From: Flavobacterium sp. LMO8
Lineage (GTDB): Bacteria; Bacteroidota; Bacteroidia; Flavobacteriales; Flavobacteriaceae
Assembly: GCF_009495755.1 (NCBI RefSeq)
Contig: NZ_WIBJ01000031.1
Coordinates: 62,001 to 126,000, forward strand
Direction: 5' to 3'
Length of the DNA stretch: 64,000 bases
In this document: piece by piece, positions 19,089 through 27,645 of the stretch
How positions within the stretch are numbered: the first letter of the stretch is position 1
Layout: each line of letters starts with the position of its first letter
Notes under the pieces: generated by a model
The model's input: only the letters and a program-made list of their open reading frames with translations
Databases searched by the model: none
What the model was told of the DNA's origin: nothing
Position numbers and translations under genes: made by a program

Positions 19089-19149
19089 TTCCTAATTTTA
19101 TAAGATTGTGTTATAAAAGTAGGAAAAAGTTAGAATGATTTTAAAAAAT

Positions 19150-19623
19150 CTAAAATAAACTTTCTTGTTTTACTGGATTTTCGTGTTCGAGCAACCATTT
19201 TTTTCGCCATAAACCACCCGCATAACCTGTTAATGAGCCGTCGCTTCCAATAACTCTGTGGCATGGAACTACAATCCAAAGCGGATTTTTCCCATTAGCA
19301 GATGCAACTGCACGAATTGCTTTAACATCGCCAATTTTTTTGGATAATTCTAAATAAGAACATGTTTTTCCGTAAGGAATTTTTAATAGTTCTTGCCAAA
19401 CTTTTTTTTGAAAATTAGTTCCAGCTGGATTAATTTTAAATGAAAACTCAGTTCTTTTTCCATTAAAATAGTCTTGAATTTGTAAAACAGCCTCTTTTAA
19501 TTCTTCTGGAATTTTTGTAGAAATTTCATCGTCTTCATTCAGTACATGAATTTTTGAAATTCCGTTTTCATTTCCTTGAATTTCTGTAAAGCCAAGAGGT
19601 GTTTTTATAATGACAGTTTTCAT
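19150..19623 (-). CDS. ogt: methylated-DNA--protein-cysteine methyltransferase
   Basis: A 157-residue O6-alkylguanine-DNA alkyltransferase, which removes O6-methyl groups from guanine by suicidal transfer to its own cysteine. The active-site motif is IVVPCHRV (Cys121), with YAGG downstream and the helix-turn-helix segment KIPYGKTCSYLELSKKIG upstream. The length is typical of the Ogt type, without an Ada domain. It is monocistronic. Confidence 0.93.
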   Translation of the reverse strand: MKTVIIKTPLGFTEIQGNENGISKIHVLNEDDEISTKIPEELKEAVLQIQDYFNGKRTEFSFKINPAGTNFQKKVWQELLKIPYGKTCSYLELSKKIGDVKAIRAVASANGKNPLWIVVPCHRVIGSDGSLTGYAGGLWRKKWLLEHENPVKQESLF

Positions 19624-19631
19624 TTTGTAAA

Positions 19632-19662
19632 TATAAAAAAACCACCTGTAAAAAGGTGGTTT
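19632..19662 (-). terminator. terminator of the DUF1573 gene
   Basis: AAACCACCT (19639-19647) pairs with AGGTGGTTT (19654-19662). On the minus strand it is followed by a T run (A run 19634-19641). It lies between the DUF1573 stop and the ogt start. Confidence 0.85.
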
Positions 19663-19695
19663 AAATAAGATGTAAAAGCTGAATTAATAATATTG

Positions 19696-20181
19696 TTAAG
19701 ATTTAATCTCTTCTTTTTTCTCAGTAGCTGGATCTAAAACTTTTCCTTTAAAAGATAAAGTTTTTACTGCTTCAGCACCGTTTTCATTTGTTGTAATTGT
19801 AACTGATTTTTGAAATTGACCACCAGATGCAGCATTAAATGTTGCGGCAACCATTCCTTTTTCTCCTGGTTTAATTGGAGTTTTTGTGTAATTTGCAGCA
19901 GTACAACCACAAGCTGGTCTTACATTTGTAATTAAAATAGTTTCTTTTGTAGTGTTTGTAAAAGAAAATTCATAAGTAACTGGTTTTCCTTTTTCAATAT
20001 CTCCAAAATCATGCATTTCTTGATCCCATTTGATAGTTGATTGTTTTGGAGTTACAGGAGTTTTAACTTCTGTAGGAGTAACTTGAATTGCTTTAGCTGT
20101 TTCAATTTTTGCGTCTTTTAATTGTGCAAATGAAGCACTAGCTATAAATAAGGCTACAATTGATAATTTAATTGATTTCAT
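19696..20181 (-). CDS. secreted DUF1573 domain protein
   Basis: A 161-residue protein with a signal peptide (about 1-20, ending ASFAQ) and one DUF1573 domain: KWDQEMHDFGDIEKGKPV, then FTNTTKETILITNVRPACGC, then PIKPGEKG. This immunoglobulin-like (MSP/ASH-type) fold is frequent in Bacteroidota secreted proteins and its function is unknown. I placed the start at 20181 because the upstream in-frame ATG at 20220 would put 13 polar residues before the signal peptide. It has its own promoter-like box and terminator. Confidence 0.85.
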   Translation of the reverse strand: MKSIKLSIVALFIASASFAQLKDAKIETAKAIQVTPTEVKTPVTPKQSTIKWDQEMHDFGDIEKGKPVTYEFSFTNTTKETILITNVRPACGCTAANYTKTPIKPGEKGMVAATFNAASGGQFQKSVTITTNENGAEAVKTLSFKGKVLDPATEKKEEIKS

Positions 20182-20217
20182 ACGGTATATTTTTTTAGTT
20201 ATATTAAATTTGTTATA

Positions 20218-20225
20218 CAAAACTA
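20218..20225 (-). promoter_or_regulatory. -7 box of the DUF1573 gene
   Basis: CAAAACTA on the plus strand is TAGTTTTG on the minus strand, a perfect TAnnTTTG, 36 nt upstream of the chosen start. It also overlaps the alternative upstream ATG, which supports the downstream start. No clear -33 box. Confidence 0.5.
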
Positions 20226-20326
20226 AAAAACTTTTAAACGTGTGTTGTTAATTAAATTTTAATGATTGTTAATGACATGTTAATAGGGATTTTTAGACCC
20301 ACATTTTTTGTAATATCGAACTCATT

Positions 20327-21595
20327 ATGAAGTTTAACAGATTTAATACCATAATATTCATTGGGTTTTTAGCAATTGTTGGTGTTATCATCATGCAATT
20401 GTTTTTACTTAATCAGGCCTATATTTTTGAAAAAAAAGATATGGAAGATAAAATCCATTTTGCTTTGCAAGATGTGGTGGAAAAAATCTATAGAGATAAT
20501 AAATCAGAATTACCTATTACCAATCAAATTAAGAAAATTTCTGAAAACTACTTTATAGTTAACGTTAACGACGTATTCGAAAATCGCATCTTAGAGCAGT
20601 ATCTTAAGCTTGAGTTTGAAAAAGTAAAACTTGAACTCGATTTTGAATATGCTATTTATGACTGTAGTTCAGATGAAATGGTTTACGGAAATTACATTTC
20701 GATTAAAGGAAAATCAGAGAAATTTTGTGAAGATTGTTTTATGAAAAACAGCGATTTAACCTATTATTTTGCAGTGCGTTTTCCACACATTGAACAAACC
20801 TATTTTAAAAGTTTATCCCAATATTGGATATTCACAGGCGTGTTGTTCTTAGTTTTAATTATTTATGTGTACTCGGTTTTTTTAATGTTGCAACAAAAAA
20901 GATATACCGATTTACAAAAGGATTTCATCAATAATATGACGCATGAATTTAAAACACCTCTAGCTTCTATTTTGATTGCTTCCAATTATGCCAATACGCA
21001 AAAAGAAATTGTTGATAATCCAAGATTGTCAAAATACATCCAAATTATAATCAATCAAAGCAATAAACTAAACCAACACATTGAGAAAATTTTGTACGTT
21101 GCCAAAACCGAAAGCAAGCAAATTGTTTTGGAAAAAACCAAGGTAGATTTAAAAATATTACTCGAATTGGTTAAAGAAAATATCGTTTTAAAACATCAGA
21201 AAGAAATTAAAATTGATATTCATTTAGAGCGAGATTATATAATTCAAGCTGATGAATTTCATTTTTATAATGTGCTTTATAATATTATGGATAATGCCGT
21301 GAAATATTCGGGTCAAAGCCCAATTATACAAATCCAATCCAAAGAAAATGAGAGAGGATTACTTTTAAAATTCTCGGATAATGGAGTTGGAATTCCAGCT
21401 AATGATTTACCATTTGTGTTTGATAAATTTTTTAGAGTAGCTCGAGAAGATAGTAAAGAAATTGAAGGATTTGGAATAGGGCTTTCTTATGTAAAGCATG
21501 TTTGCGATTGGCATAAATGGAAAGTTTTTGCAAAAAATAATATTGGTAATGGAGTAAGTATATCCATTCAAATAAATAAAAATGATTATGAGTAA
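20327..21595 (+). CDS. sensor histidine kinase
   Basis: A 422-residue membrane kinase with transmembrane helices at about 8-30 and 166-188 bracketing a periplasmic sensor of about 135 residues, which contains a CxxC (FCEDCF). The cytoplasmic part has a HisKA domain with NMTHEFKTPLAS (phosphorylated His206) and an HATPase domain with NIMDNAVKYSG, FSDNGVGIP and GFGIGLSYVK. No HAMP domain is apparent. It overlaps the response regulator gene by 14 nt. It resembles the Bacteroides RprX type in architecture, but that assignment is tentative and the signal is unknown. Confidence 0.9.
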   Translation: MKFNRFNTIIFIGFLAIVGVIIMQLFLLNQAYIFEKKDMEDKIHFALQDVVEKIYRDNKSELPITNQIKKISENYFIVNVNDVFENRILEQYLKLEFEKVKLELDFEYAIYDCSSDEMVYGNYISIKGKSEKFCEDCFMKNSDLTYYFAVRFPHIEQTYFKSLSQYWIFTGVLFLVLIIYVYSVFLMLQQKRYTDLQKDFINNMTHEFKTPLASILIASNYANTQKEIVDNPRLSKYIQIIINQSNKLNQHIEKILYVAKTESKQIVLEKTKVDLKILLELVKENIVLKHQKEIKIDIHLERDYIIQADEFHFYNVLYNIMDNAVKYSGQSPIIQIQSKENERGLLLKFSDNGVGIPANDLPFVFDKFFRVAREDSKEIEGFGIGLSYVKHVCDWHKWKVFAKNNIGNGVSISIQINKNDYE

Positions 21596-22274
21596 GAAGC
21601 GTATTTTGTATGTTGAAGACGACGAAACACTGGCGTTCCTAACTTCCGATAATTTAGAACAGTATTTTGAAGTTGTGCATTGCAACAACGGAAAAGAAGC
21701 ATTTCAACTGTTTTGTAAAGAAACGTTCGATTTGTGTGTTTTGGATATTATGTTACCTGATATGGATGGATTTGAAATTGCAACTGAGATTAGAAAGCGT
21801 AATCAAGAAATTCCGATTATTTTTCTATCGGCAAAAACCATGAAAGAAGACCGAATTAAAGGATTGAAATTGGGTGCCGATGATTATTTGGTAAAACCAT
21901 ATTCTATTGAAGAATTAATTTTAAAAATCGAAATTTTCCTAAACCGAAGTCAAAAATCAACCGATAATTCAACACAAAAACAATATACTTTTGGAAGTTT
22001 TCAATTTGAACCCGAGAATTATTTGTTGAAAAATGACAGCCAAAAAATCACGTTAACCGAAAGAGAAGCATCATTACTCAAATTGTTTTTAGACAATCCA
22101 AATACGGTTTTAAAACGCGAAAAAATCCTAATGGAGTTATGGGGAAGCGATGATTATTTCTTAGGTAGAAGCTTAGATGTTTTTATTTCAAGATTACGAA
22201 AAATCATAAAAGAAGAAACCCACGTTAGAATAGAAAACATTCCGCGCGTGGGCTTTAAATTGGTAGTTGAATAA
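21582..22274 (+). CDS. OmpR-family response regulator
   Basis: A 230-residue regulator with a receiver domain (acidic pair EDD near 12-14, phospho-acceptor Asp55 in LCVLDIMLPDMDG, Lys in VKPYS). A winged-helix DNA-binding domain (about 130-230) follows, with LTEREASLLKLFLDNPN and VFISRLRKII. The start could also be ATG 21588, two codons later. Either start overlaps the end of the kinase gene, so the pair is translationally coupled and is the cognate partner. It is RprY-like by domain order only. The convergent cytochrome gene ends 5 nt away. Confidence 0.92.
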   Translation: MIMSKKRILYVEDDETLAFLTSDNLEQYFEVVHCNNGKEAFQLFCKETFDLCVLDIMLPDMDGFEIATEIRKRNQEIPIIFLSAKTMKEDRIKGLKLGADDYLVKPYSIEELILKIEIFLNRSQKSTDNSTQKQYTFGSFQFEPENYLLKNDSQKITLTEREASLLKLFLDNPNTVLKREKILMELWGSDDYFLGRSLDVFISRLRKIIKEETHVRIENIPRVGFKLVVE

Positions 22275-22279
22275 TATTT

Positions 22280-22693
22280 TTATTCGAAACTCATCATATA
22301 AATTTCCAACGATTTACGTTCTTCAGCCGTCATAGCTTTTGTAATAGCAAAGTTCGTTTTCATGGTTTCATATTGTGTTGGATCAACAATTGGCTCTCCT
22401 TTTTCATTGATGAAAGCGGCAATACTTGCTCCTTTTTCTTTGTAAATTTTAGCAATATCTTTAATTGCAGGACCAATAACTTTGGTGTCCGCTTTATGAC
22501 AAGCCGTACAAGTTCCTTTCCCTTCAAAAAGTTCTTGACCTTTAGTGAATAATGGATCAACTGTTGTCTCAATGGTTGCCTCAGTTTTTTCTTCAACTGG
22601 ATTTCCGTAAGCATCTGTTTCTTTTTTTTCACCACAATTAGTAAATGAAATGGCTAATGCAAAAACAGCAAACGATTTTAATATAAGTTTCAT
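22280..22693 (-). CDS. lipoprotein c-type cytochrome
   Basis: A 137-residue protein with a signal peptide ending in the lipobox SFTNC (Cys about 20). A linker rich in Glu/Thr is followed by one class I cytochrome c domain with the haem motif CTACH and a distal Met-containing segment (YETMKTNF). It is anchored outside the cytoplasmic membrane and carries electrons. I chose ATG 22693 over an in-frame ATG at 22717 because it begins the signal peptide. A perfect TGTGA-N6-TCACA palindrome lies 54 nt upstream. The gene follows hemB. Confidence 0.88.
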   Translation of the reverse strand: MKLILKSFAVFALAISFTNCGEKKETDAYGNPVEEKTEATIETTVDPLFTKGQELFEGKGTCTACHKADTKVIGPAIKDIAKIYKEKGASIAAFINEKGEPIVDPTQYETMKTNFAITKAMTAEERKSLEIYMMSFE

Positions 22694-22746
22694 TTTGATA
22701 TGATTTAGAAATATCAATAAAATTACAATATCGATTTCACTTAGTT

Positions 22747-22762
22747 TGTGACAAATGTCACA
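22747..22762. promoter_or_regulatory. CRP/FNR-type operator palindrome
   Basis: TGTGACAAATGTCACA is a perfect inverted repeat (7-bp arms, 2-bp centre) and matches the classical TGTGA-N6-TCACA pattern of CRP/FNR regulators. It sits between the hemB stop and the cytochrome c start, 54 nt upstream of the latter. Confidence 0.65.
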
Positions 22763-23761
22763 TTACTTTTTGTTTAATAAAATGGCTGCTTCTTTTGCGA
22801 AATATGTTGAAATCAAACTTGCACCTGCTCTTTTGATACACATCAATTGCTCCATCATAATTTTATCATGATCTAGCCAACCTCTTTCAGAAGCTGCTTT
22901 AATCATAGCATATTCTCCTGAAACATGGAAAACTGTAACAGGAACATCTACCGCATTTTTCACTTCACGAACGATATCCAAATAAGCAATTCCCGGTTTT
23001 ACCATGACCATATCAGCGCCTTCTTCCACATCCCAAAGAGCCTCTTTAACTGCTTCGATGCGATTAGCGTAATCCATTTGGTAGGTTTTTTTGTCTTTAG
23101 GCACTTCTACATCAGCATCTTTTGGAGCAGAATCCAAAGCATCACGAAAAGGACCGTAAAATGCCGAAGCATATTTTGCCGAATAACTCATAATTCCAAC
23201 ATTGTGAAATCCAGCCGCATCTAAACCTTGACGTAAACGTAAAACACGACCATCCATCATGTCACTTGGTGCTACAAAATCAGCTCCAGCTTGTGCGTGA
23301 GAAACTGCCATTTGTACTAAAGCTTCATTGGTTGCATCATTAGCAATATCACCATTTTCGATGATTCCATCGTGACCGTAAATTGAGTAAGGATCAAGAG
23401 CTACATCTGGCATTACAATCATTTCGGGACAAGCTTTTTTGATGTCACGAATGGCTCTTTGCATCAAACCATTGTCGTTCCAAGCTTCTTTTCCGGTATT
23501 GTCTTTTAAATCATCGCTAACTTTTACGTAAATATTGACAGCTCTAATTCCTAAAGCATATAATTCTTTTACTTCTTCCACCGTTAAATCTAATGTGCGA
23601 CGGAAAATTCCTGGCATAGAAGGGATTTCCACTTTTGTGTTTTTTCCTTCCATAATAAACATTGGAAACATAAAATCAGCCGGACTTAAGCTGGTTTCGC
23701 GAACTAAACTTCTTATAGATTCGTTTACTCTTAAACGACGACCTCTGTGTAATGGAAACAT
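22763..23761 (-). CDS. hemB: delta-aminolevulinic acid dehydratase (porphobilinogen synthase)
   Basis: A 332-residue HemB, which joins two 5-aminolevulinate molecules into porphobilinogen. Schiff-base lysines are in SYSAKYASAFYGPF and VMVKPGIAYLD. The metal-site segment reads DVALDPYSIYGHDG, with Ala and Asp where zinc-type enzymes have cysteines, which points to the Mg-dependent subtype. It follows the DUF4421 gene after a 104-nt gap with no recognisable terminator and so may be the last gene of the heme cluster. Confidence 0.96.
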   Translation of the reverse strand: MFPLHRGRRLRVNESIRSLVRETSLSPADFMFPMFIMEGKNTKVEIPSMPGIFRRTLDLTVEEVKELYALGIRAVNIYVKVSDDLKDNTGKEAWNDNGLMQRAIRDIKKACPEMIVMPDVALDPYSIYGHDGIIENGDIANDATNEALVQMAVSHAQAGADFVAPSDMMDGRVLRLRQGLDAAGFHNVGIMSYSAKYASAFYGPFRDALDSAPKDADVEVPKDKKTYQMDYANRIEAVKEALWDVEEGADMVMVKPGIAYLDIVREVKNAVDVPVTVFHVSGEYAMIKAASERGWLDHDKIMMEQLMCIKRAGASLISTYFAKEAAILLNKK

Positions 23762-23865
23762 AATTTGTTATTCAAATATTGATTGGTAAAATTACTATTT
23801 TTTGGACTGGAAATTATGATTTTAACATTTTTTAAAATTTGATAATTTGGCAAATTCTTTCACTT

Positions 23866-24804
23866 CTAGAACGGTATTTTCTTATTTACTTTTTCGTAAA
23901 GTTCTTTCACTTTTTTTGGCGGATTAAATCGATAGCCAAGCGTGAACTTGAACGTAGAGAAATTATCGTTTAATCTAATTTTCGTATTAGTATCTTGAAC
24001 AAAATCAGTAAAATTTAAATTGATAAAACTAAAAAAAGAATCCACATTATACCCAATTTTAAAACTTCCCGTTACTTCATATAAAGGTGAAAAATCGCCA
24101 TCTACATCATTAAATCCAAAACCAGGAGAAAGTCCAGCCGAAACTAAAAACTTTTCTTTAATAACTAAATTATAAAAATAGGAAGCCGAAAGCGTTACTA
24201 AATAAACATCACTATGTTCGCCGCCACTTCCATCGTTGAGATCAAAATTGGTATAATAAAAACTAAAATTAGGAATAAAACTTCCTGCGCTTTTGGTTTG
24301 CCATTCTTTTTGATTGGCAATGGTTTTAAATGAAAATTTATCATTAAAAATATAAGAAGTTGTTCCACCAATTTTTGTAGTTCTTAATCTAGGTAAAAAT
24401 AAGTTTACATCGTCTTCTATATAAAATCCTTTCTGATTGATGAATTTAATGGATTGCATCCATTTTTTATGATAAAAACGAGTACTAATAGTAAATAATT
24501 TGGAACCCGAATTATCTTTGTTTTCCTCAAAAAACTTTGGCGAAAAACCATAACTAATATCAATAAATTTATAGCTAAGATTAGCCCCAATTTGGGCTTT
24601 TCGGTTGGGAATTAAGCTTAAATGTTTGTTTTCGTCACCAGAATCTAACAGAAATTCAAAACTGTTAGAAGTTTCAATAAAATATAAACTACCGGTTACT
24701 TTTTCGTCATAAGATTTAAAAAAAGAAGTGGACAATGAGTCATTTTGAGCCACTCCAAAAATAGTTCCTAAGCAAAAAAACAGGTAGCTTAATTTTATAT
24801 CCAT
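23866..24804 (-). CDS. DUF4421-type outer-membrane beta-barrel-like protein
   Basis: A 312-residue protein with a signal peptide (about 1-19, FGVAQ) and a run of alternating hydrophobic beta strands (IGANLSYKFIDISYGFSP, FTISTRFYHKKW, FKFTLGYRFNPP) without transmembrane helices. This is as expected for a small outer-membrane barrel, and the overall text fits DUF4421. Function unknown. Its start overlaps the hemF stop by 10 nt, so it is translated from the heme operon transcript, which makes a link to haem or porphyrin handling possible but unproven. Confidence 0.75.
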   Translation of the reverse strand: MDIKLSYLFFCLGTIFGVAQNDSLSTSFFKSYDEKVTGSLYFIETSNSFEFLLDSGDENKHLSLIPNRKAQIGANLSYKFIDISYGFSPKFFEENKDNSGSKLFTISTRFYHKKWMQSIKFINQKGFYIEDDVNLFLPRLRTTKIGGTTSYIFNDKFSFKTIANQKEWQTKSAGSFIPNFSFYYTNFDLNDGSGGEHSDVYLVTLSASYFYNLVIKEKFLVSAGLSPGFGFNDVDGDFSPLYEVTGSFKIGYNVDSFFSFINLNFTDFVQDTNTKIRLNDNFSTFKFTLGYRFNPPKKVKELYEKVNKKIPF

Positions 24805-25697
24805 TCAACTGGTTTTGCTAATACTTTTAATAATTTTTCTTCTTCACTTCCCACTTCAGGATGATGGTCATAAACCCATTGCACATGTGGTGGTAAACTC
24901 ATCAAAATGCTTTCAATTCTTCCGTTGGTTTTTAGTCCGAAAAGTGTGCCTTTATCGTGAACTAAATTGAATTCCACATAACGACCACGACGAATTTCTT
25001 GCCATGTGCGTTGTGCATCTGAATAAGGTAAATCTTTTCTTCTTTCCACAATTGGAACATATGCTTGTAAGAAAGAATTCCCAACTTCTGACACAAAATT
25101 GAACCAATCTTCCATTGACATTTGCTCGGTTGCTTTTAAATAATCGAAAAATAAACCGCCAATTCCACGTGCTTCAAATCGGTGTGCGTTCCAAAAGTAT
25201 TCGTCGCATTTCTTTTTATAGTTCGGATAAAATTCAGGGTTATGTTTGTCACAAGCATTTTTACAGGTTTGATGAAAATGTTTCGCATCTTCTTCAAACA
25301 AGTAATATGGTGTTAAATCTTGTCCGCCACCAAACCATTGGTTAATGATGTTGCCGTTTTCATCATACATTTCAAAATAGCGCCAATTCGCATGAACCGT
25401 TGGCACCATCGGATTTTTTGGATGAATCACCAAACTCAATCCGCAAGCGAAAAAATCAGCTTCTCCAACACCAAACATCTTTTGCATCGTATCTGGCAAT
25501 TTGCCATGAACGGCTGAAATATTTACACCGCCTTTTTCGAAAACATTTCCGTTTTCAATAACACGTGTGCGACCGCCTCCGCCTTCTGGTCGTTCCCAAA
25601 TATCTTCTCGAAATTTGGTGCCGCCGTCAATGTCTTCTAATCCTTTACAGATTTGATCTTGCAGGTTTTGTATGTAGGTGTAGAATTTATTTTTCAT
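24795..25697 (-). CDS. hemF: oxygen-dependent coproporphyrinogen III oxidase
   Basis: A 300-residue HemF, which decarboxylates coproporphyrinogen III to protoporphyrinogen IX using O2. Conserved segments are GGGRTRV, FEKGGVNISAVHG, MVPTVHANWRYFE, WFGGGQDLTPYY and RGIGGLFFDYL, with His/Glu residues for substrate. The presence of HemF rather than only HemN shows an aerobic haem route. Its start overlaps the stop of the acetyltransferase gene by 11 nt, and its end overlaps the DUF4421 gene. Confidence 0.96.
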   Translation of the reverse strand: MKNKFYTYIQNLQDQICKGLEDIDGGTKFREDIWERPEGGGGRTRVIENGNVFEKGGVNISAVHGKLPDTMQKMFGVGEADFFACGLSLVIHPKNPMVPTVHANWRYFEMYDENGNIINQWFGGGQDLTPYYLFEEDAKHFHQTCKNACDKHNPEFYPNYKKKCDEYFWNAHRFEARGIGGLFFDYLKATEQMSMEDWFNFVSEVGNSFLQAYVPIVERRKDLPYSDAQRTWQEIRRGRYVEFNLVHDKGTLFGLKTNGRIESILMSLPPHVQWVYDHHPEVGSEEEKLLKVLAKPVEWI

Positions 25698-26223
25698 GTT
25701 CTAATTCATATAATTCCATATCTAATGGAGTTTCATTTGGCGGTGTGTATTCATTTAAAAGTGTTCTTTTCCATGTGAAACCACACTTTTCTGCAACTTT
25801 ACAACTTCCAATATTTGTTTTATGAGCAATAATTTGAAATTTATTGAATCCTAAAACTTCAAATCCATAATTTGTGGTTAGCGCAATAGCTTTTGACATC
25901 CAACCTTTGTTTTCGTATTCTGTACTTATACAATAAGCAAATTCACCTTGTTTGGTAGCCCAATTTATTTCTTTGATGATAATCAAACCAGCAATTTTTG
26001 AATTTGAAACATCTTTAATTCCAAAAGTAAATTCAGATTTTGAATCGTTTTCTTTTCTTTTTTCTTCAATATAACTTAAACTATCTTTTATGGATAGATT
26101 TTTAGATAATGTAATTGGAAAATAACGCTTAAAGTTATCAAAATTCAAAACCATCATTTCAGATAAACTTTTTGCGTCATCTGCTTGTAAAGTGATTATA
26201 TGAAATGAATCGGTTGTTATCAT
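25687..26223 (-). CDS. GNAT acetyltransferase, RimJ/RimL type
   Basis: A 178-residue Gcn5-related N-acetyltransferase. The acetyl-CoA fold is shown by EFAYCISTEYENKGWMSKAI (motif A with its Q/RxxGxA-like turn) and IIAHKTNIGSCKVAEKCGFT (motif B), the layout of RimJ/RimL and spermidine-type enzymes. The acceptor is unknown. It is embedded in the heme cluster and overlaps hemF by 11 nt. Confidence 0.85.
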   Translation of the reverse strand: MITTDSFHIITLQADDAKSLSEMMVLNFDNFKRYFPITLSKNLSIKDSLSYIEEKRKENDSKSEFTFGIKDVSNSKIAGLIIIKEINWATKQGEFAYCISTEYENKGWMSKAIALTTNYGFEVLGFNKFQIIAHKTNIGSCKVAEKCGFTWKRTLLNEYTPPNETPLDMELYELEHEK

Positions 26224-26268
26224 TAGTTATTTCTGAGTGATTTGATTTTACAATGTTTATTGTGGAAT

Positions 26269-26511
26269 TTATTTTCCATTTTTTACTAAAAATTCAAATA
26301 CAAACTCAATAGCATCTTTTTCGGATTTGAAAAAATTATCATCATAACGATTTCCTTTTTCATCTATTGAATAAAATATATATAAACCATGAACATCTTC
26401 TAATCCTTCACCAATATCAGTGACATATTTATTTCTTTTATTATTTGGAAGATAAAAATTTTTGATGTTATTATTTATCATCCAATTTTCAAGTTCAATG
26501 ATTGTATTCAT
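26269..26511 (-). CDS. small acidic protein, unknown
   Basis: An 80-residue soluble protein with no signal or membrane helix. Recognisable features are a tyrosine-rich centre (HGLYIFYSIDEKGNRYDD) and an acidic-aromatic C-terminal helix (KDAIEFVFEFLVKNGK). No family was recognised. It lies between hemE and the acetyltransferase on the same strand. A palindromic repeat (26530-26556) fills the space before its start. It may be a recent insertion in the heme cluster. Confidence 0.55.
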   Translation of the reverse strand: MNTIIELENWMINNNIKNFYLPNNKRNKYVTDIGEGLEDVHGLYIFYSIDEKGNRYDDNFFKSEKDAIEFVFEFLVKNGK

Positions 26512-26529
26512 ATAAATGTATTTCTAATA

Positions 26530-26556
26530 CCTACAAGGTTTTGAAAACCTTGCAGG
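26530..26556. repeat. 27-bp palindromic repeat
   Basis: CCTACAAGGTTTT is followed by GAAAACCTTGCAGG, a nearly perfect palindrome (one mismatch) able to form a 12-13-bp hairpin. It is 18 nt upstream of the small acidic protein gene and resembles the sequence at 11926-11951. Confidence 0.7.
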
Positions 26557-26584
26557 AAAACTGTTTACTGTAAACTGCGACTGC

Positions 26585-27610
26585 CTACTTTTTATACTCT
26601 TTCACCGCCTCAACAAACGCCTTCGCATGATCAACAGGAATATTAGGTAAGATACCGTGACCTAAGTTTACGATGTATTTGTCTTTTCCGAATTCGTCAA
26701 TCATTTCGTGAACCATTTTTTTGATGGTTGGTATTGGAGAAAGTAAACGACTTGGATCGAAATTTCCTTGTAAAGTAATGTCACCACCAGTTAAATAACG
26801 TGCGTTTCTTGGAGAACATGTCCAATCTACTCCTAAAGCTGATGCTTTTGATTTTGCCATGTCGTTCAAGGCAAACCAACATCCTTTTCCAAATACGATA
26901 ACTTCGGTTTCTTCAGCTAAAGCCTCTACAATTTGGTTGATGTATTGCCATGAGAATTCTTGATAATCAACTGGAGAAAGCATACCTCCCCAAGAGTCAA
27001 AAATTTGAATCGCATTACAACCTGCTTTTACTTTTTCTTTCAAGTATAAAATTGTCGTATCAGTGATTTTTTGCAATAATAAGTGTGCCGCAACCGGATT
27101 TGAAAAACAAAATCCTTTAGCTGTATCAAAACTTTTTGAGCCTTTACCTTCTACAGCATAACAGAAAATCGTCCATGGTGAACCTGCGAAACCAATTAAT
27201 GGCACTTCGTCGTTCAGCATTTCTTTGGTTAGTTTTACAGCATCCATCACGTAACCTAAAGTCTCGTGAATATTCGGTACAAAAACTTGATTTACTTGTT
27301 CAGCTGTACGAATTGGATTTGGAATTATCGGACCTAAATTGTCTTTTAATTCTACGTGAATTCCCATAGCTCTTGGTACTACCAAAATATCCGAAAACAA
27401 AATAGCCGCATCTGGTTTTACAATGCGAATGGGTTGCACGGTAATTTCAGCTGCTAATTCTGGAGTTTCGCAACGCGTGAAAAAATCATATTTATCGCGC
27501 AAGGCTCTAAATTCTGGTAAATATCTTCCTGCTTGACGCATCATCCAAACTGGTGGACGTTCAACAGTTTCTCCTTTTAATGCTCTTAAAAATAAATCGT
27601 TCTTAATCAT
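26585..27610 (-). CDS. hemE: uroporphyrinogen decarboxylase
   Basis: A 341-residue HemE, which converts uroporphyrinogen III to coproporphyrinogen III. The N-terminal signature [18 protein letters not shown] is complete. [38 protein letters not shown] and [14 protein letters not shown] follow, the last near the C-terminus. The length is normal. It is 29 nt downstream of hemD in the heme cluster. Confidence 0.97.
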   Translation of the reverse strand: MIKNDLFLRALKGETVERPPVWMMRQAGRYLPEFRALRDKYDFFTRCETPELAAEITVQPIRIVKPDAAILFSDILVVPRAMGIHVELKDNLGPIIPNPIRTAEQVNQVFVPNIHETLGYVMDAVKLTKEMLNDEVPLIGFAGSPWTIFCYAVEGKGSKSFDTAKGFCFSNPVAAHLLLQKITDTTILYLKEKVKAGCNAIQIFDSWGGMLSPVDYQEFSWQYINQIVEALAEETEVIVFGKGCWFALNDMAKSKASALGVDWTCSPRNARYLTGGDITLQGNFDPSRLLSPIPTIKKMVHEMIDEFGKDKYIVNLGHGILPNIPVDHAKAFVEAVKEYKK

Positions 27611-27613
27611 TTT

Positions 27614-27645
27614 TTATGCTTTAGGCTTTAAGCAATAGGCTATAA
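27614..27645. repeat. short dispersed-type repeat before hemE
   Basis: The text TTATGCTTTAGGCTTTAAGC followed by AATAGGCTATAAGC consists of repeated GCTTTA/GGCT units. It fills the hemD-hemE gap and runs into the end of hemD. It abuts the hemE ATG within 4 nt. Confidence 0.35.

Noticed and set aside
22360..22635. 91-codon frame overlapping the cytochrome c gene on the same strand
   Set aside because: Lysine/leucine-rich out-of-frame reading of the cytochrome gene, which has a signal peptide and a haem motif in the other frame.
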